Shown: positions 29,265 to 38,076, numbered from the stretch's first letter. The stretch: 64,000 nt of DNA from Evansella cellulosilytica DSM 2522 (GCF_000177235.2 NC_014829.1:4526001-4590000); one strand, 5' to 3'. Notes: generated by a model not told the origin, from the sequence alone. Made by a program: numbers and translations.

Positions 29265-29727
29265 TTTAAACGCTTGTTCCTGTAGGAGAATAGGTGAATT
29301 TAGTTTATTTGCTTTTTTACCAGTAATAATAGCCTAGTCCCCTTTATTTATTCCGAGGAACTAGACTTCATTCTACAACAACCACCTAAATTATGGTAGT
29401 TATTTTTTTCTGGATAGTATCATTGTACTACGTATCAACCGGCTTTCTTTTGTTAGTAATTATTCTTCAAAATATACTTACTTTTGACGTAACGTTTCCG
29501 CCTCTAACATGATTAACGGAACGTTTTTTTAAGTTAATATTGAACAAATAAGAACTTTAGTGTTAGCTGAATTATTACTAAATGGCATTAGACAAGACTA
29601 TGAATTACATTACAAAACGTTTGAATATAAACTCTTTTCCGTCGGTGATCGTAACTTTGATAGCATTATCCTCTATTAACAATAAATAAATTAATATGAA
29701 ATTTAAGAATAGATATAGGAATGTATA
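29265..29727. other. Interval between convergent Zur-linked units, with an orphan open frame
   Basis: It contains a plus-strand hairpin (29329-29368, AGCCTAGTCCC against GAGGAACTAGACT) and an intrinsic terminator at 29491. A 48-codon open stretch runs from 29533 to 29679 (VNIEQIRTLVLAELLLNGIRQ at its start, reading to SIILY) without an ATG or ribosome binding site. The last looks like a remnant of a longer gene. Confidence 0.4.
29491..29530 (+). terminator. Intrinsic terminator of the 44-aa peptide transcript
   Basis: AACGTTTCCG pairs with CGGAACGTT (one bulged T) and is followed by TTTTTT on the plus strand. Confidence 0.65.
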
Positions 29728-31266
29728 CTATTTAATTGAATAATTACTATTCATATATTCTTTTATTGCTCCATTGTTCATTATAGCCACTCGATCACAG
29801 AAGGACTCAAGTATTTTCTTGTTATGTGAAATCATGATAATGGAGATATCCAATTGATAATGAAGATGATGAAGCAATTCTAATATTTGCACTTGAATAT
29901 GTGTGTCTAGGGCAGATACCGCCTCATCACAAATAAGGATCTCAGGCTCCAATACTAAAGCTCTTGCTAGTGCAATTCGCTGGCATTGCCCTGTACTTAG
30001 CTGTGGAGGTCTTCTCAATTGAGTATCATCCCTTATTCCCACATGTTCAAGATATATTTTCGCTTTAATAGAACACTCCCTTTTCAAACCAATATTCAAA
30101 TAATGAAGTGGTTCTTGAACGAGCTGTAAAGCAGTTCGTGCTGGGTGAAGGCATGCTCTTGCATCTTGAAAAACCAGCTGAATGTGCTTACATATCTCTC
30201 GTTTTTGCTTTCCTTTTAATCCTGTTATTTCCTTCCCTCGATACAGGATGTTTCCTCCATGAGGTGTTTCTAATCCTGTGATGCATTTCGCCAGTGTGGA
30301 TTTGCCACATCCGCTTGGCCCTGTTATTCCAACTATTTCTTTTCTGTACACAGATAGGTTTACATCTTTTATGACAGGCTGGCTTTTGCTATAGCTTTTC
30401 TCAAGCTTAATAATGTCTAAAATCGGCTCAGTAGAAGGCTCTAGCTTAGTGCTTTTGTGCCTAGATTTAACAAACCGAGAAGAAAGCAATCGGTTCGTGT
30501 AAGATGACTTTGGTGTAGAGAGGACTGTTCGAGCAGGTCCCTCTTCCTCAATGGCTCCCTTATGTAAGACAACAACTCTGTCAGCTAGAGCATGAGCCAC
30601 TTCTATATCATGAGTAATTAGTAAAACTGTCAAGCCTAGTTCCTGATTCATCTGTTTAATCACATCTAGAACCTCTTTCTGACAGTCATCATCTAATGCA
30701 GATGTAGGCTCATCAGCAATGAGGAGATGAGGCTCAAGACATAGAGCAAGAGCCAGACAAACTCTTTGACACATGCCACCACTAATCTGAAATGGATACG
30801 ATTCTAGAACACGCACTGGATCAGAGAAATGGAGCTTACTTAGCAGTTTACTGCTAAAAGTAAAAATGTCTTGCTCTGGTACTAGTCCATGATAGAGCAG
30901 TAATTCCTTAAAGTTATCCTTGATTTTTAGCACAGGATTTAATGCAAGCTGCGCATCCTGAAAAAGCATAGCAATCTTTCTTCCTCTAATAAACTTCCAA
31001 TCCTCTTTTTTACTAGAAAGCTGAAATGAAAGACCTGGATATAAATTTAGAGTACCACTTCCAACCTGTGCTGAAGGTGGTAGCAAACCAGTTAAAGCCT
31101 TACCAATAGTAGATTTTCCTGCCCCACTTTCTCCAAGAAGGGCTACCACCTCTCCTTTTTTAAGTTCAATTGAAAAATCCTTGATAACAGGCACAAAATT
31201 TTCATTTTGATTATAGACTACCTTTAAATTTTGAAGATGTAGGATGTGTTTGCTCATATTTTTCAC
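29728..31266 (-). CDS. ABC importer ATPase, fused double-domain (DppD-DppF / NikD-NikE type)
   Basis: Energises the adjacent Opp/Nik-type importer; cytosolic face. At 512 aa it contains two complete nucleotide-binding domains in one chain: Walker A GESGAGKST and GPSGCGKST, signatures SGGMCQRV and STGQCQRI, and Walker B regions LLIADEPTSALD and ILICDEAVSALD. Most relatives encode the two domains as separate genes, so this is a fusion. It starts at a GTG with AGGAGAG 7 nt upstream, 12 nt after the second permease. It is the last gene of the predicted Zur operon. Confidence 0.9.
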   Translation of the reverse strand: MKNMSKHILHLQNLKVVYNQNENFVPVIKDFSIELKKGEVVALLGESGAGKSTIGKALTGLLPPSAQVGSGTLNLYPGLSFQLSSKKEDWKFIRGRKIAMLFQDAQLALNPVLKIKDNFKELLLYHGLVPEQDIFTFSSKLLSKLHFSDPVRVLESYPFQISGGMCQRVCLALALCLEPHLLIADEPTSALDDDCQKEVLDVIKQMNQELGLTVLLITHDIEVAHALADRVVVLHKGAIEEEGPARTVLSTPKSSYTNRLLSSRFVKSRHKSTKLEPSTEPILDIIKLEKSYSKSQPVIKDVNLSVYRKEIVGITGPSGCGKSTLAKCITGLETPHGGNILYRGKEITGLKGKQKREICKHIQLVFQDARACLHPARTALQLVQEPLHYLNIGLKRECSIKAKIYLEHVGIRDDTQLRRPPQLSTGQCQRIALARALVLEPEILICDEAVSALDTHIQVQILELLHHLHYQLDISIIMISHNKKILESFCDRVAIMNNGAIKEYMNSNYSIK

Positions 31267-31278
31267 TTAACATCTCTC

Positions 31279-32106
31279 CTATAGTTCGGATCTTTCATAT
31301 GGGTCTAGTCTATCTCGTAATCCTTCTCCAATCAGATTAAAGGATAATACGGTTAGGAAAATAAATGTTGCTGGACCTAAAAGAATATATGGAGCTTGGA
31401 AAAAATGATCTCGCCCATCTGCCAACATACTCCCCCATTCAGCCACGGGTGGTTGTGCACCTAACCCAAGAAAAGAAAGTGCGGAGATAGCTAAGATAAG
31501 ACTACCAAGCTCAAAGGTAGCCAGGATCAACACCGGACTCATTACTTTCGGAAGCAACTCTTTACAGATTAGTACACTATCTTTAGCACCTAGTATTTTT
31601 GCTGCTGCATAAGAAGTGCTAGTTTTCGCTTGTAATACAACACTTCTCGTTAAACGGGCAAACGTAACCCACCATACAGAAATGACCGCTATCATTAGAT
31701 GGAAAAAACTTGTGCCAAATAACCCGGCAATAACGATAGCAAGTACCATAAAGGGAAAAGCTAGCAAAACATCCATGATCCGCATGAAAAAGATATCAAT
31801 TATCGTACCTTTATATATCCCTGCTAATAATCCGACGATTATTCCAATCATAATCGCAGAACTAAGGGCTATTAGCGTTGAAAGAAGTGTAGTTTGTCCC
31901 CCATGGAGAGTCCTTGATAGAACATCTCTTCCAAAACGATCTGTTCCAAAGGGATAGGTCAGACTTGGCTTCTCTAGTCGCTCTGAAGGATTTTGCTGTA
32001 AAGGATCATGTGGAGCAATCCATGGTGCCCCTATAATAAGAATGGTTAGAATAGCTAGCAGAAATATACCAGAAATAAGACTAATAGAGTGCTTTGCATT
32101 AGGCAC
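31279..32106 (-). CDS. ABC importer permease (DppC/NikC type)
   Basis: Integral membrane permease of 275 aa with about six helices. The EAA-type coupling loop is AAKILGAKDSVLICKELLPKV, and the C-terminal LSFLGLGAQPPVAEWGSML is the standard DppC/OppC/NikC signature. The N-terminal PHDPLQQNPSERLEKPS...FGTDRFGRDVLSR is also typical. It overlaps the upstream permease gene by 8 nt and forms a heterodimeric channel with it. Confidence 0.92.
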   Translation of the reverse strand: MPNAKHSISLISGIFLLAILTILIIGAPWIAPHDPLQQNPSERLEKPSLTYPFGTDRFGRDVLSRTLHGGQTTLLSTLIALSSAIMIGIIVGLLAGIYKGTIIDIFFMRIMDVLLAFPFMVLAIVIAGLFGTSFFHLMIAVISVWWVTFARLTRSVVLQAKTSTSYAAAKILGAKDSVLICKELLPKVMSPVLILATFELGSLILAISALSFLGLGAQPPVAEWGSMLADGRDHFFQAPYILLGPATFIFLTVLSFNLIGEGLRDRLDPYERSEL

Positions 32107-33070
32107 AGGATTCTACACCTTCCTTCCCTCTATTGCGTATACGAGGATCGATGATTACATAGGCTACATCAACTAGTAAATTGATAAGAATCACCAGCGA
32201 TACCATGATAAAAGCATAGCCTTGAATGACGGGATAATCCTTCAACAGGATGCTGTCTAGCGCATATTTTCCGATGCCCGGCCAAGAGAAAATGCTCTCA
32301 ATTACGACAGCTCCGCTAATTAAAGATATAAATGAGAGGCCCGCAATCGTAATAATAGGTAGTAAGACATTGCGGAGGGCATGCCTTACCACTCTTTTTT
32401 TATCTAACCCTCTTGAGATAACAGATAGGACATATGTCTGACCAAATTCAGAAAGAAGGTTCGCTCTTATTAATCGAACTAATTGTGGAGACCCTATTAG
32501 TCCCAATGTAATCGCAGGAAGCCAAAGCCTTTGTAAGCTGACTGAACTGTTTATATCAAATACCCTGAAGGAAACAGCAAAGACATAAAGGAGGAGCAAC
32601 CCTACTACAAAGACAGGAATGGAAGCAAAGAAGACACAAAATATCCTCACTATATTATCTGTTGCTGTTCCCGCTTTTCGTGCAGAAATAATTCCAAAGT
32701 ATAGACCTATCATTACTTGAATGGTGATGGCAGCGATGGCAAGAAGAATCGTAGCAGGCAGCCGTTCAGCAATTTCAATACTGACAGGTCTTCCAGTATG
32801 AATCGAGTTTCCAAGGTCCAAGGTTAGTACCCTTTTTATCCAGCTTACGTACTGTAGCATTACAGGCTGATCAAGACCAAGCTCTTTTTGCAGCTCAGCT
32901 ACTCGTTCCTCATAGGCCTCTGTGTTTTTCATGGCAAGCTCTGGCTGATGACCAAGATATATTTTTATTGGGTCACCTGGAGATAACTGTATTAAAACAA
33001 AAATAAGTAATGTAGAACAGAACAAGGTGAGTAGTGCTTCGCAGCCTCTTCGTAAAATTATTTTAAGCAT
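32099..33070 (-). CDS. ABC importer permease (DppB/NikB type)
   Basis: Integral membrane permease of 323 aa with about six helices. The N-terminal LIQLSPGDPIKIYLG and LDLGNSIHTGRPV, the coupling loop SRGLDKKRVVRHALRNVLLPI and the C-terminal IESIFSWPGIGKYALDSILLKDYPVIQG are all DppB/OppB/NikB hallmarks. It begins 12 nt after the binding protein and overlaps its partner permease. Confidence 0.92.
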   Translation of the reverse strand: MLKIILRRGCEALLTLFCSTLLIFVLIQLSPGDPIKIYLGHQPELAMKNTEAYEERVAELQKELGLDQPVMLQYVSWIKRVLTLDLGNSIHTGRPVSIEIAERLPATILLAIAAITIQVMIGLYFGIISARKAGTATDNIVRIFCVFFASIPVFVVGLLLLYVFAVSFRVFDINSSVSLQRLWLPAITLGLIGSPQLVRLIRANLLSEFGQTYVLSVISRGLDKKRVVRHALRNVLLPIITIAGLSFISLISGAVVIESIFSWPGIGKYALDSILLKDYPVIQGYAFIMVSLVILINLLVDVAYVIIDPRIRNRGKEGVESCA

Positions 33071-33082
33071 GTATCACACACC

Positions 33083-34621
33083 CTACTCCTTTGATACTCC
33101 ATCTAAGGACATATTAGGATTAACGATGTTTTCAAATTGTCTAAAATGAAGTTCAAACCCTGACAGCTCATTGCTTATAGCCGTAATTTCTGGTCGTGGA
33201 AATAAATAGATTCCTGGAGCTTGGCTAGCCACACGTTCATTTATTTTAAGGGCAAGCTGATAGCGTGCTTCATCGTCTGTTGCTTCTGACAATTGAGCGA
33301 GTAATTCGTTTGTTTCCTTATCGTTATAACCTCCATAATTGGCACTTCCATCAGGTGAAAATTGGCCAAGCATCAATGCGTAAATATCCCCAAAGGTACT
33401 CCATGCTTCTATGGAAGCATCCCAATCACCTGTCTCGCGGGCTGCTTGGATTAGACTATAATCCCCGTGCTGGACATCTGCCTTAACGCCAATTTGGGTC
33501 CATTGATTTTGTATTGCTTCTCCTAACGCTTTATCTCCTCCCCATGTCATTAAACGTAGTGTTAACAGATTACCATCCTTGTAGCGGAGACCGTCTGATT
33601 CAAGCTCCCACCCCGCTTCGTCTAAAAGTGTAGCAGCTTTATTTATATCGAATTGTTCATATACAGCACTTTTTGCTTCTGAGAAAACTGGATTCGAACT
33701 TAACCAGGTTGTTACTGGAATACTTTGTCCTTCAGCAGCAAGTGTAACGAGTTCTTCCCGATTTAAAGCCCACGCTAGTGCCTGCCTTACGCGTACATCT
33801 TGGAATTGAGGTTTATTTAAATTCAAGTATATGGTTTGCGTGTTCGCTACAGGAGTAGCTAATGTTCTAACATCACTGTTATTCTCAAACTGACTAAGGC
33901 TCGTTACGCCAACGTTTAAAGCGATATGACTTTGCCCACTTAAGGCTGAAAGTACCCTTGTTTGTTCGTCACTAATTTCCTCAAATGTGACACGCTGAAT
34001 TGTCGGCTTCTTCCCCCAATAATCTTCGTTAACCTCCAACACCATTTTTTGATTAGGACTAAATTCAACCACTTTATACATTCCTGTAAAATCCATCGTA
34101 TCTATGGAATCAAATGCTGCTTCTGCATTATGAATAACCGTTTGATAGTAAGATAGATTTAAAGGCACAGACATATGCTTTCGGTTCGTTGTTACCTGAA
34201 TGGTGTACTCATCTAATTGACTAAAAGATAACTCCTCCAAAAAAGGTAGGGCTTGCAAATCTTTTTCTCTCGAACGTTCTAGAGATGCAATGACAGCAGT
34301 CGCATCTACCTTTTTACCACTCCAAAAATAAATGTCCTGTCGTAATTTAATTTCCCAAGTGGTTGGGTTTACTTCTACTGCGGATTCCGCTAAATATGGC
34401 TCTACTTCTCCATCGGCATTCACATAAAAAAGAGCTTCTGCAGCACCGATGCCTCTTAAATAGCTTGAGGTGAGTGGCTCTACAGGATCAAAACTTGCAG
34501 CGATTTCACGTGCTGCAATGACCAATTCAGCACTATCCTCTTTTGAAGTCGTACTATTGCATGCTGAAACGATACTAACAATAACTATGAATGCAATAAC
34601 TAAATATATTTTTTTCAACAT
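33083..34621 (-). CDS. Substrate-binding lipoprotein of Opp/Nik-type importer (SBP family 5)
   Basis: Extracytoplasmic binding lipoprotein of 512 aa. Signal peptide with lipobox IVSAC (cysteine near residue 21). SBP_bac_5 features include EPYLAESAVEVNPTTWEIKLRQDIYFWSG and DVRVRQALAWALNREELV. GAGGAG lies 11 nt before ATG 34621; the GTG at 34633 overlaps the Shine-Dalgarno and is less likely. In this family NikA-like and CntA-like members bind nickel or metal-opine complexes, while others bind peptides. The Zur box ahead of the operon points to a zinc or zinc-chelate ligand; this is inference. Confidence 0.88.
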   Translation of the reverse strand: MLKKIYLVIAFIVIVSIVSACNSTTSKEDSAELVIAAREIAASFDPVEPLTSSYLRGIGAAEALFYVNADGEVEPYLAESAVEVNPTTWEIKLRQDIYFWSGKKVDATAVIASLERSREKDLQALPFLEELSFSQLDEYTIQVTTNRKHMSVPLNLSYYQTVIHNAEAAFDSIDTMDFTGMYKVVEFSPNQKMVLEVNEDYWGKKPTIQRVTFEEISDEQTRVLSALSGQSHIALNVGVTSLSQFENNSDVRTLATPVANTQTIYLNLNKPQFQDVRVRQALAWALNREELVTLAAEGQSIPVTTWLSSNPVFSEAKSAVYEQFDINKAATLLDEAGWELESDGLRYKDGNLLTLRLMTWGGDKALGEAIQNQWTQIGVKADVQHGDYSLIQAARETGDWDASIEAWSTFGDIYALMLGQFSPDGSANYGGYNDKETNELLAQLSEATDDEARYQLALKINERVASQAPGIYLFPRPEITAISNELSGFELHFRQFENIVNPNMSLDGVSKE

Positions 34622-34641
34622 GTTTCTATTCACTCCTCATA

Positions 34642-35157
34642 TTATTCATAAATTCTTTTACACATATGGACGATTTGATCGTCTTCCCAAACATTTTCCT
34701 CATACCCTCTGGACTTCCAAAAATGATAACCTCCAGGTAAATACTTCGAGGTATGTAAATAAGATGTCTTATACCCTGTGGCAAAAGCGTAATTTTCCGT
34801 TAAAGCATAAAGTTCTTTCCCAATTCCTATTCCCCTATAAGAAGCCTCCACATAAAACCTTGTCATTTCACAAACAGGGTGAACCAATTTCAAATCTCCT
34901 AAAAAGGAAAACCGATCATCGTAGGGGCGTATAGCTGCAGTACCTACTATTTGCCTAGAGTGGTTTAGGGCTATATAGAAACTAGCAATGGGACGATTTA
35001 AATAGATAGTATTAAACTTTACTAGATCAGTTGGATTAGGATTGAAAGCACCAGTTGGATATAATTCCTCTAACATCGTTATTACAAAATTTGATATCTC
35101 TTCTCGTTTATCTTCAGTTGCTAGCTGGATGGTATAGTCTTTCATTCTTGTTTTCAC
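34642..35157 (-). CDS. GNAT N-acetyltransferase in the Zur-linked importer operon
   Basis: Acetyltransferase of 171 aa. The acetyl-CoA loop is RFYVEASYRGIGIGKELYALTENYA, the preceding strand is QIVGTAAIRPYDDRFSFLGDLKLVHPVCEM, and the C-terminal part reads GGYHFWKSRGYEENVW. It starts at a GTG with AGGA 8 nt upstream, or at the ATG at 35145. It precedes the binding protein by 20 nt, so it is probably the second gene of the operon. A role in modifying an imported or exported chelator is possible but not shown. Confidence 0.82.
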   Translation of the reverse strand: MKTRMKDYTIQLATEDKREEISNFVITMLEELYPTGAFNPNPTDLVKFNTIYLNRPIASFYIALNHSRQIVGTAAIRPYDDRFSFLGDLKLVHPVCEMTRFYVEASYRGIGIGKELYALTENYAFATGYKTSYLHTSKYLPGGYHFWKSRGYEENVWEDDQIVHMCKRIYE

Positions 35158-35285
35158 CAGTCTTTCCTAACAAATCTTATTTTCACCTTCAGTTATTAAG
35201 ATTAATTTCCTACTATTTATAAGTACAAATAGAATCGTAATTAGCCGTAGGTTTTACATGCATACATTGCAGTTTTGCCAGATAG

Positions 35286-35435
35286 TTATCCCATAATAAT
35301 AGCTTCCAAGGAAAATAGTGCTATTACTAGTAGGATACGAAGAACATTGACACCAACATATCTTTTTTGGAAATAACCTGACCACCATGGGCGGAATAGC
35401 ATATTAGTAAGTTCTAGTATATTTATTTTTTTCAA
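35286..35435 (-). CDS. 49-aa membrane peptide, first gene of the Zur-linked operon
   Basis: A TTG-started frame with GGAGG 6 nt upstream. The protein starts MKKINILELTNMLFRPWWSG, continues with a basic patch (YFQKRYVG) and ends in one membrane helix (VNVLRILLVIALFSLEAIIMG). It lies about 60 nt downstream of a perfect Zur box and 128 nt before the acetyltransferase. No family is recognised. The strong ribosome binding site and its position make translation plausible; a non-coding leader is the alternative. Confidence 0.55.
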   Translation of the reverse strand: MKKINILELTNMLFRPWWSGYFQKRYVGVNVLRILLVIALFSLEAIIMG

Positions 35436-35496
35436 CCATCACCTCCGTACTCTAACAACTGAAAATTGTCTATCAACATATTAATATAGATTGATC

Positions 35497-35517
35497 AAAT
35501 CGTAATAATTACGATTT
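35497..35517 (-). promoter_or_regulatory. Zur box (perfect palindrome) of the importer operon
   Basis: The core TCGTAATAATTACGA (35500-35514) is identical to the B. subtilis Zur consensus TCGTAATNATTACGA. It is extended by AAA/TTT to a 21-bp perfect palindrome. It differs from Fur (TGATAATNATTATCA) and PerR (TTATAATNATTATAA) boxes at the specificity positions. It lies just downstream of the candidate promoter, near the expected transcription start. Confidence 0.85.
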
Positions 35518-35530
35518 AAACTTCACTTTA

Positions 35531-35552
35531 TATTATATTATTTATTTGTCAA
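35531..35552 (-). promoter_or_regulatory. Candidate promoter of the Zur-linked operon
   Basis: On the minus strand TTGACA (35547-35552) is followed by an AT-rich stretch with TATAAT-like hexamers at sub-optimal spacing, so the -10 is not certain (TAAAGT at 16 bp is one choice). Confidence 0.5.
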
Positions 35553-35934
35553 GCGTAAAGAGTAAAAATTCTAAATATTAAAAGCAATCAGTAAATATTT
35601 ACTTTTAGATACAATAAAGATTGTGAAATATTACACAATTAAGAACGCGCCAATGTAGTGACTAAGGATTACCTAATCACCAAAAAGACCATCTAAGTAT
35701 GAACAATTTTTTTCTTGAATATCAGCCTTTAAATAGGAAAGAGACAATTACTTTTAAAGTAATTATCTCTTAATGGATGTGTATTACGAGTAAGGTTGTA
35801 CTGTGCAGCATAAAGTCATTTAAATGATTGTCTTTGTTCAACTAAAGGCTAGTTTATATGTTGTTAACGCAACCCGTATGTTTAAGTACGCCACTTCAGT
35901 TTCCCATCACTTCCTGATGTAGATTTATAACTTT
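35553..35934. other. Gene-less AT-rich interval
   Basis: No frame with a ribosome binding site is present. It contains an imperfect hairpin around 35742-35772 (GACAATTACTTTTAAAGTAATTATCTC), a possible transcription stop between the VanZ gene and the Zur operon. Confidence 0.45.
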
Positions 35935-37326
35935 CTACATTGCTGGAATTAGGATTATATGCTCTATTCCATTTACTGTACTATAAAATGCATAAACAGG
36001 CTGATAATATCCTTTGGAATCTAAACGATAGGTTAACTCTACTCTGTGGATATGGATGCTTTCTATCATTTTATTTTCAGAGTAATGTTGAAAATTACCT
36101 TCTAAAATTTCTTTGTATGCTTCTTGTTCACTTTTTATTTGTACATCCCTTACTTTTTCATATGTTATTAATTGGTTATCAATTACTTTGACTGTATCAT
36201 CGTTGTAATAACTAACCCCTAAATTACCATCTATTAGTTGATTTTCTATTAGCTTTTTATCTACAATCCACTCATAGCTTCCAGTATCATTTTTTTGAAA
36301 AGATGCGTCTTGAGGTATATGTATGCCAAGTTGTATTAAGTTTTCCAACAGGATTTCTTCATCTACATCTTTGAGCTCTATATCTTCATCAAAATATGAA
36401 AAATCTGAATAACTGTAACTTCCATCTAAGAAATTGAACCATATATTATGAGAACTTCCCTCTCTTATCCAATAAACTCCTTCATGCTGATAGTAAATAA
36501 CATCCATGTTAGATGAATCCACATTCTTTTTTTCAAAAAAATCTACCACAAACTCATCAGCAGCTGTCTTTGTATAAGAAGGTGCTTTATAAATTGACAC
36601 TTCTGTTCCATTATCGTTCAGATCCTTATCAACAGTGATTTTCGCTTCCGACATATTAGCCTTATAAAGAGGTACAATGGATAAATTTCCAAATTCCTTG
36701 AAATGATAGTATGTAAAAATACTTACAAATGAAATTACTACTAGAAATAAAGGGGTAAAATACTTCACTGAATGTATTATTCCCTTTGATTTTAAGGTGA
36801 TGAGTCCTATAATGATGCCATATCCAATGATTGCCCCTAGTAGATTGTTAAATAAATCATCAAGGACAAAATTACCGTATGCCGTCACTAACTGGATACT
36901 TTCAATGGATATGGTAAATAACAATGCAGCTCCAATTGCCCAAATTGCTCGTTGAAATCGTGAATGTAATAGTGGAAAAAGGATGCCAAACGGCACAAAC
37001 ATAATGATGTTTAATATGACGAACTGCCAATGCCTTATACTAAAGTTATGCCAAGCTTCTTTATATGTACTGAAAAGAGATAAATTCATCCCACCTTGAA
37101 AACTAGGACCTCTATTCAAGAATGTTACTCCTATAACCATGATGATATAACCAATAAATAATCCTCCAAAAAATAATTTATTTATTGGAATACCTTTCTT
37201 TCCCTTAAAAAGTTTCCGATATACAATGAAATACCCTATAAAGATAATAATACCTAAAACAATTAATGCTAGTAATGCTAGTAAAAAATACTCTCTCAAA
37301 ATACCCATAATTTCTTGTATTCTCAT
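35935..37326 (-). CDS. VanZ-family membrane protein with a large C-terminal extracellular domain
   Basis: 463 aa. The N-terminal ~210 residues hold five or six membrane helices with VanZ marks: NIIMFVPFGILFPLL and FTISIESIQLVTAYGNFVLDDLFNNLLGAIIGY. The remaining ~260 residues look like a soluble domain outside the membrane, with repeated aromatic-rich strands (EGVYWIREGSSHNIWFNF, AFYSTVNGIEHIILIPAM). VanZ proteins are linked to teicoplanin tolerance and wall-lipid functions; the C-terminal domain is not one I recognise, although it has the feel of YycH/YycI-type sensory domains. AGGGAG sits 6 nt before the ATG. Confidence 0.82.
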   Translation of the reverse strand: MRIQEIMGILREYFLLALLALIVLGIIIFIGYFIVYRKLFKGKKGIPINKLFFGGLFIGYIIMVIGVTFLNRGPSFQGGMNLSLFSTYKEAWHNFSIRHWQFVILNIIMFVPFGILFPLLHSRFQRAIWAIGAALLFTISIESIQLVTAYGNFVLDDLFNNLLGAIIGYGIIIGLITLKSKGIIHSVKYFTPLFLVVISFVSIFTYYHFKEFGNLSIVPLYKANMSEAKITVDKDLNDNGTEVSIYKAPSYTKTAADEFVVDFFEKKNVDSSNMDVIYYQHEGVYWIREGSSHNIWFNFLDGSYSYSDFSYFDEDIELKDVDEEILLENLIQLGIHIPQDASFQKNDTGSYEWIVDKKLIENQLIDGNLGVSYYNDDTVKVIDNQLITYEKVRDVQIKSEQEAYKEILEGNFQHYSENKMIESIHIHRVELTYRLDSKGYYQPVYAFYSTVNGIEHIILIPAM

Positions 37327-37763
37327 TACCTTCTCCCTCTGACAACAAAATAGATATGCTTCGATTATTTCGATTAATAAATCTCTGCTTGTTTTGCACG
37401 ATTCTTTTTTGAATTAAATTCCTATATCAACCGGTATTTTTTCAAATCCTTCCCTTTATATAGACGAAACCAAAGTTTAAATAGTTTGTTTTTTCCTAAA
37501 ATAATTGATTTCTTAATCAATTAAATTGAAACCTCCATTATTATTTAATCCTACATAAACCTGAGGAACCCTCATTCTGTTATTTTCTTCTACAAAAATG
37601 CTCAATATTGGACTTTTAATAGAGATGCAGAGGGACGTTCCCTAATAAATTCAATGGAAGCAACGAACCGTCCCGTGCTTTATATTTATAAATCTTTACT
37701 GTATAGATAATAAACCTTCTTCAAAAAATATATTGACGTAACTTTATATGAGGAGGGACTAAT
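37327..37763. other. Gene-less interval upstream of the second sspH
   Basis: AT-rich. A hairpin GGGACGTTC...GAACCGTCCC spans about 37632-37675. No credible small gene is seen. Confidence 0.45.
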
Positions 37764-37943
37764 ATGGACACACAAAGAGCACAAGAAATCATCGAATCAC
37801 CTGCTATGATTAATGTTTCTTATCATGGGATTCCAGTTTATATTAAGGAAGTAGATGCTAATAGTGGCAAAGCCCGCATTTTTCCTTTAGATGAAATGGA
37901 AAATGAACAAGATGTAGATGTACAAGGACTTACAGAAGGATAA
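37764..37943 (+). CDS. sspH: H-type small acid-soluble spore protein, second copy
   Basis: A 59-aa protein beginning MDTQRAQEIIESPAMINVSYHG, with IPVYIKEV and KARIFPLDE. It is the same length and pattern as the product of 17817-17996, with differences throughout, so it is an old paralogue rather than a recent duplicate. AGGAGGG precedes the ATG by 6-8 nt. It is expected in the forespore core. The structured repeat copy 2 follows directly and may end transcription. Confidence 0.9.
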   Translation: MDTQRAQEIIESPAMINVSYHGIPVYIKEVDANSGKARIFPLDEMENEQDVDVQGLTEG

Positions 37944-37955
37944 GAAAAACTAAAA

Positions 37956-38037
37956 GCGGCGAATAAATGATGCCACATGTCTTTAAAATAATAGTGAGTG
38001 CTCTTCTTGCTACTACACGTGGCATCATTTCCACCGC
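37956..38037. repeat. Structured dispersed repeat (GTGAGTGCT family), copy 2
   Basis: An 82-bp nested palindrome closed by GCGG(C/T)G pairing, with GATGCCAC/GTGGCATC and TAGTGAG...CTACTA arms around GTGAGTGCTCTTCT. It is nearly identical in its core to copy 3 read in reverse. Confidence 0.75.
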
Positions 38038-38076
38038 AAAGGTACACTTTCTTGGAGAAGTTTCATGCATCTTTCT

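Noticed and set aside
35497-35517. Fur or PerR box
   Set aside because: The specificity bases are TCGTAAT/ATTACGA, which fit Zur. Fur would need TGATAAT and PerR TTATAAT.
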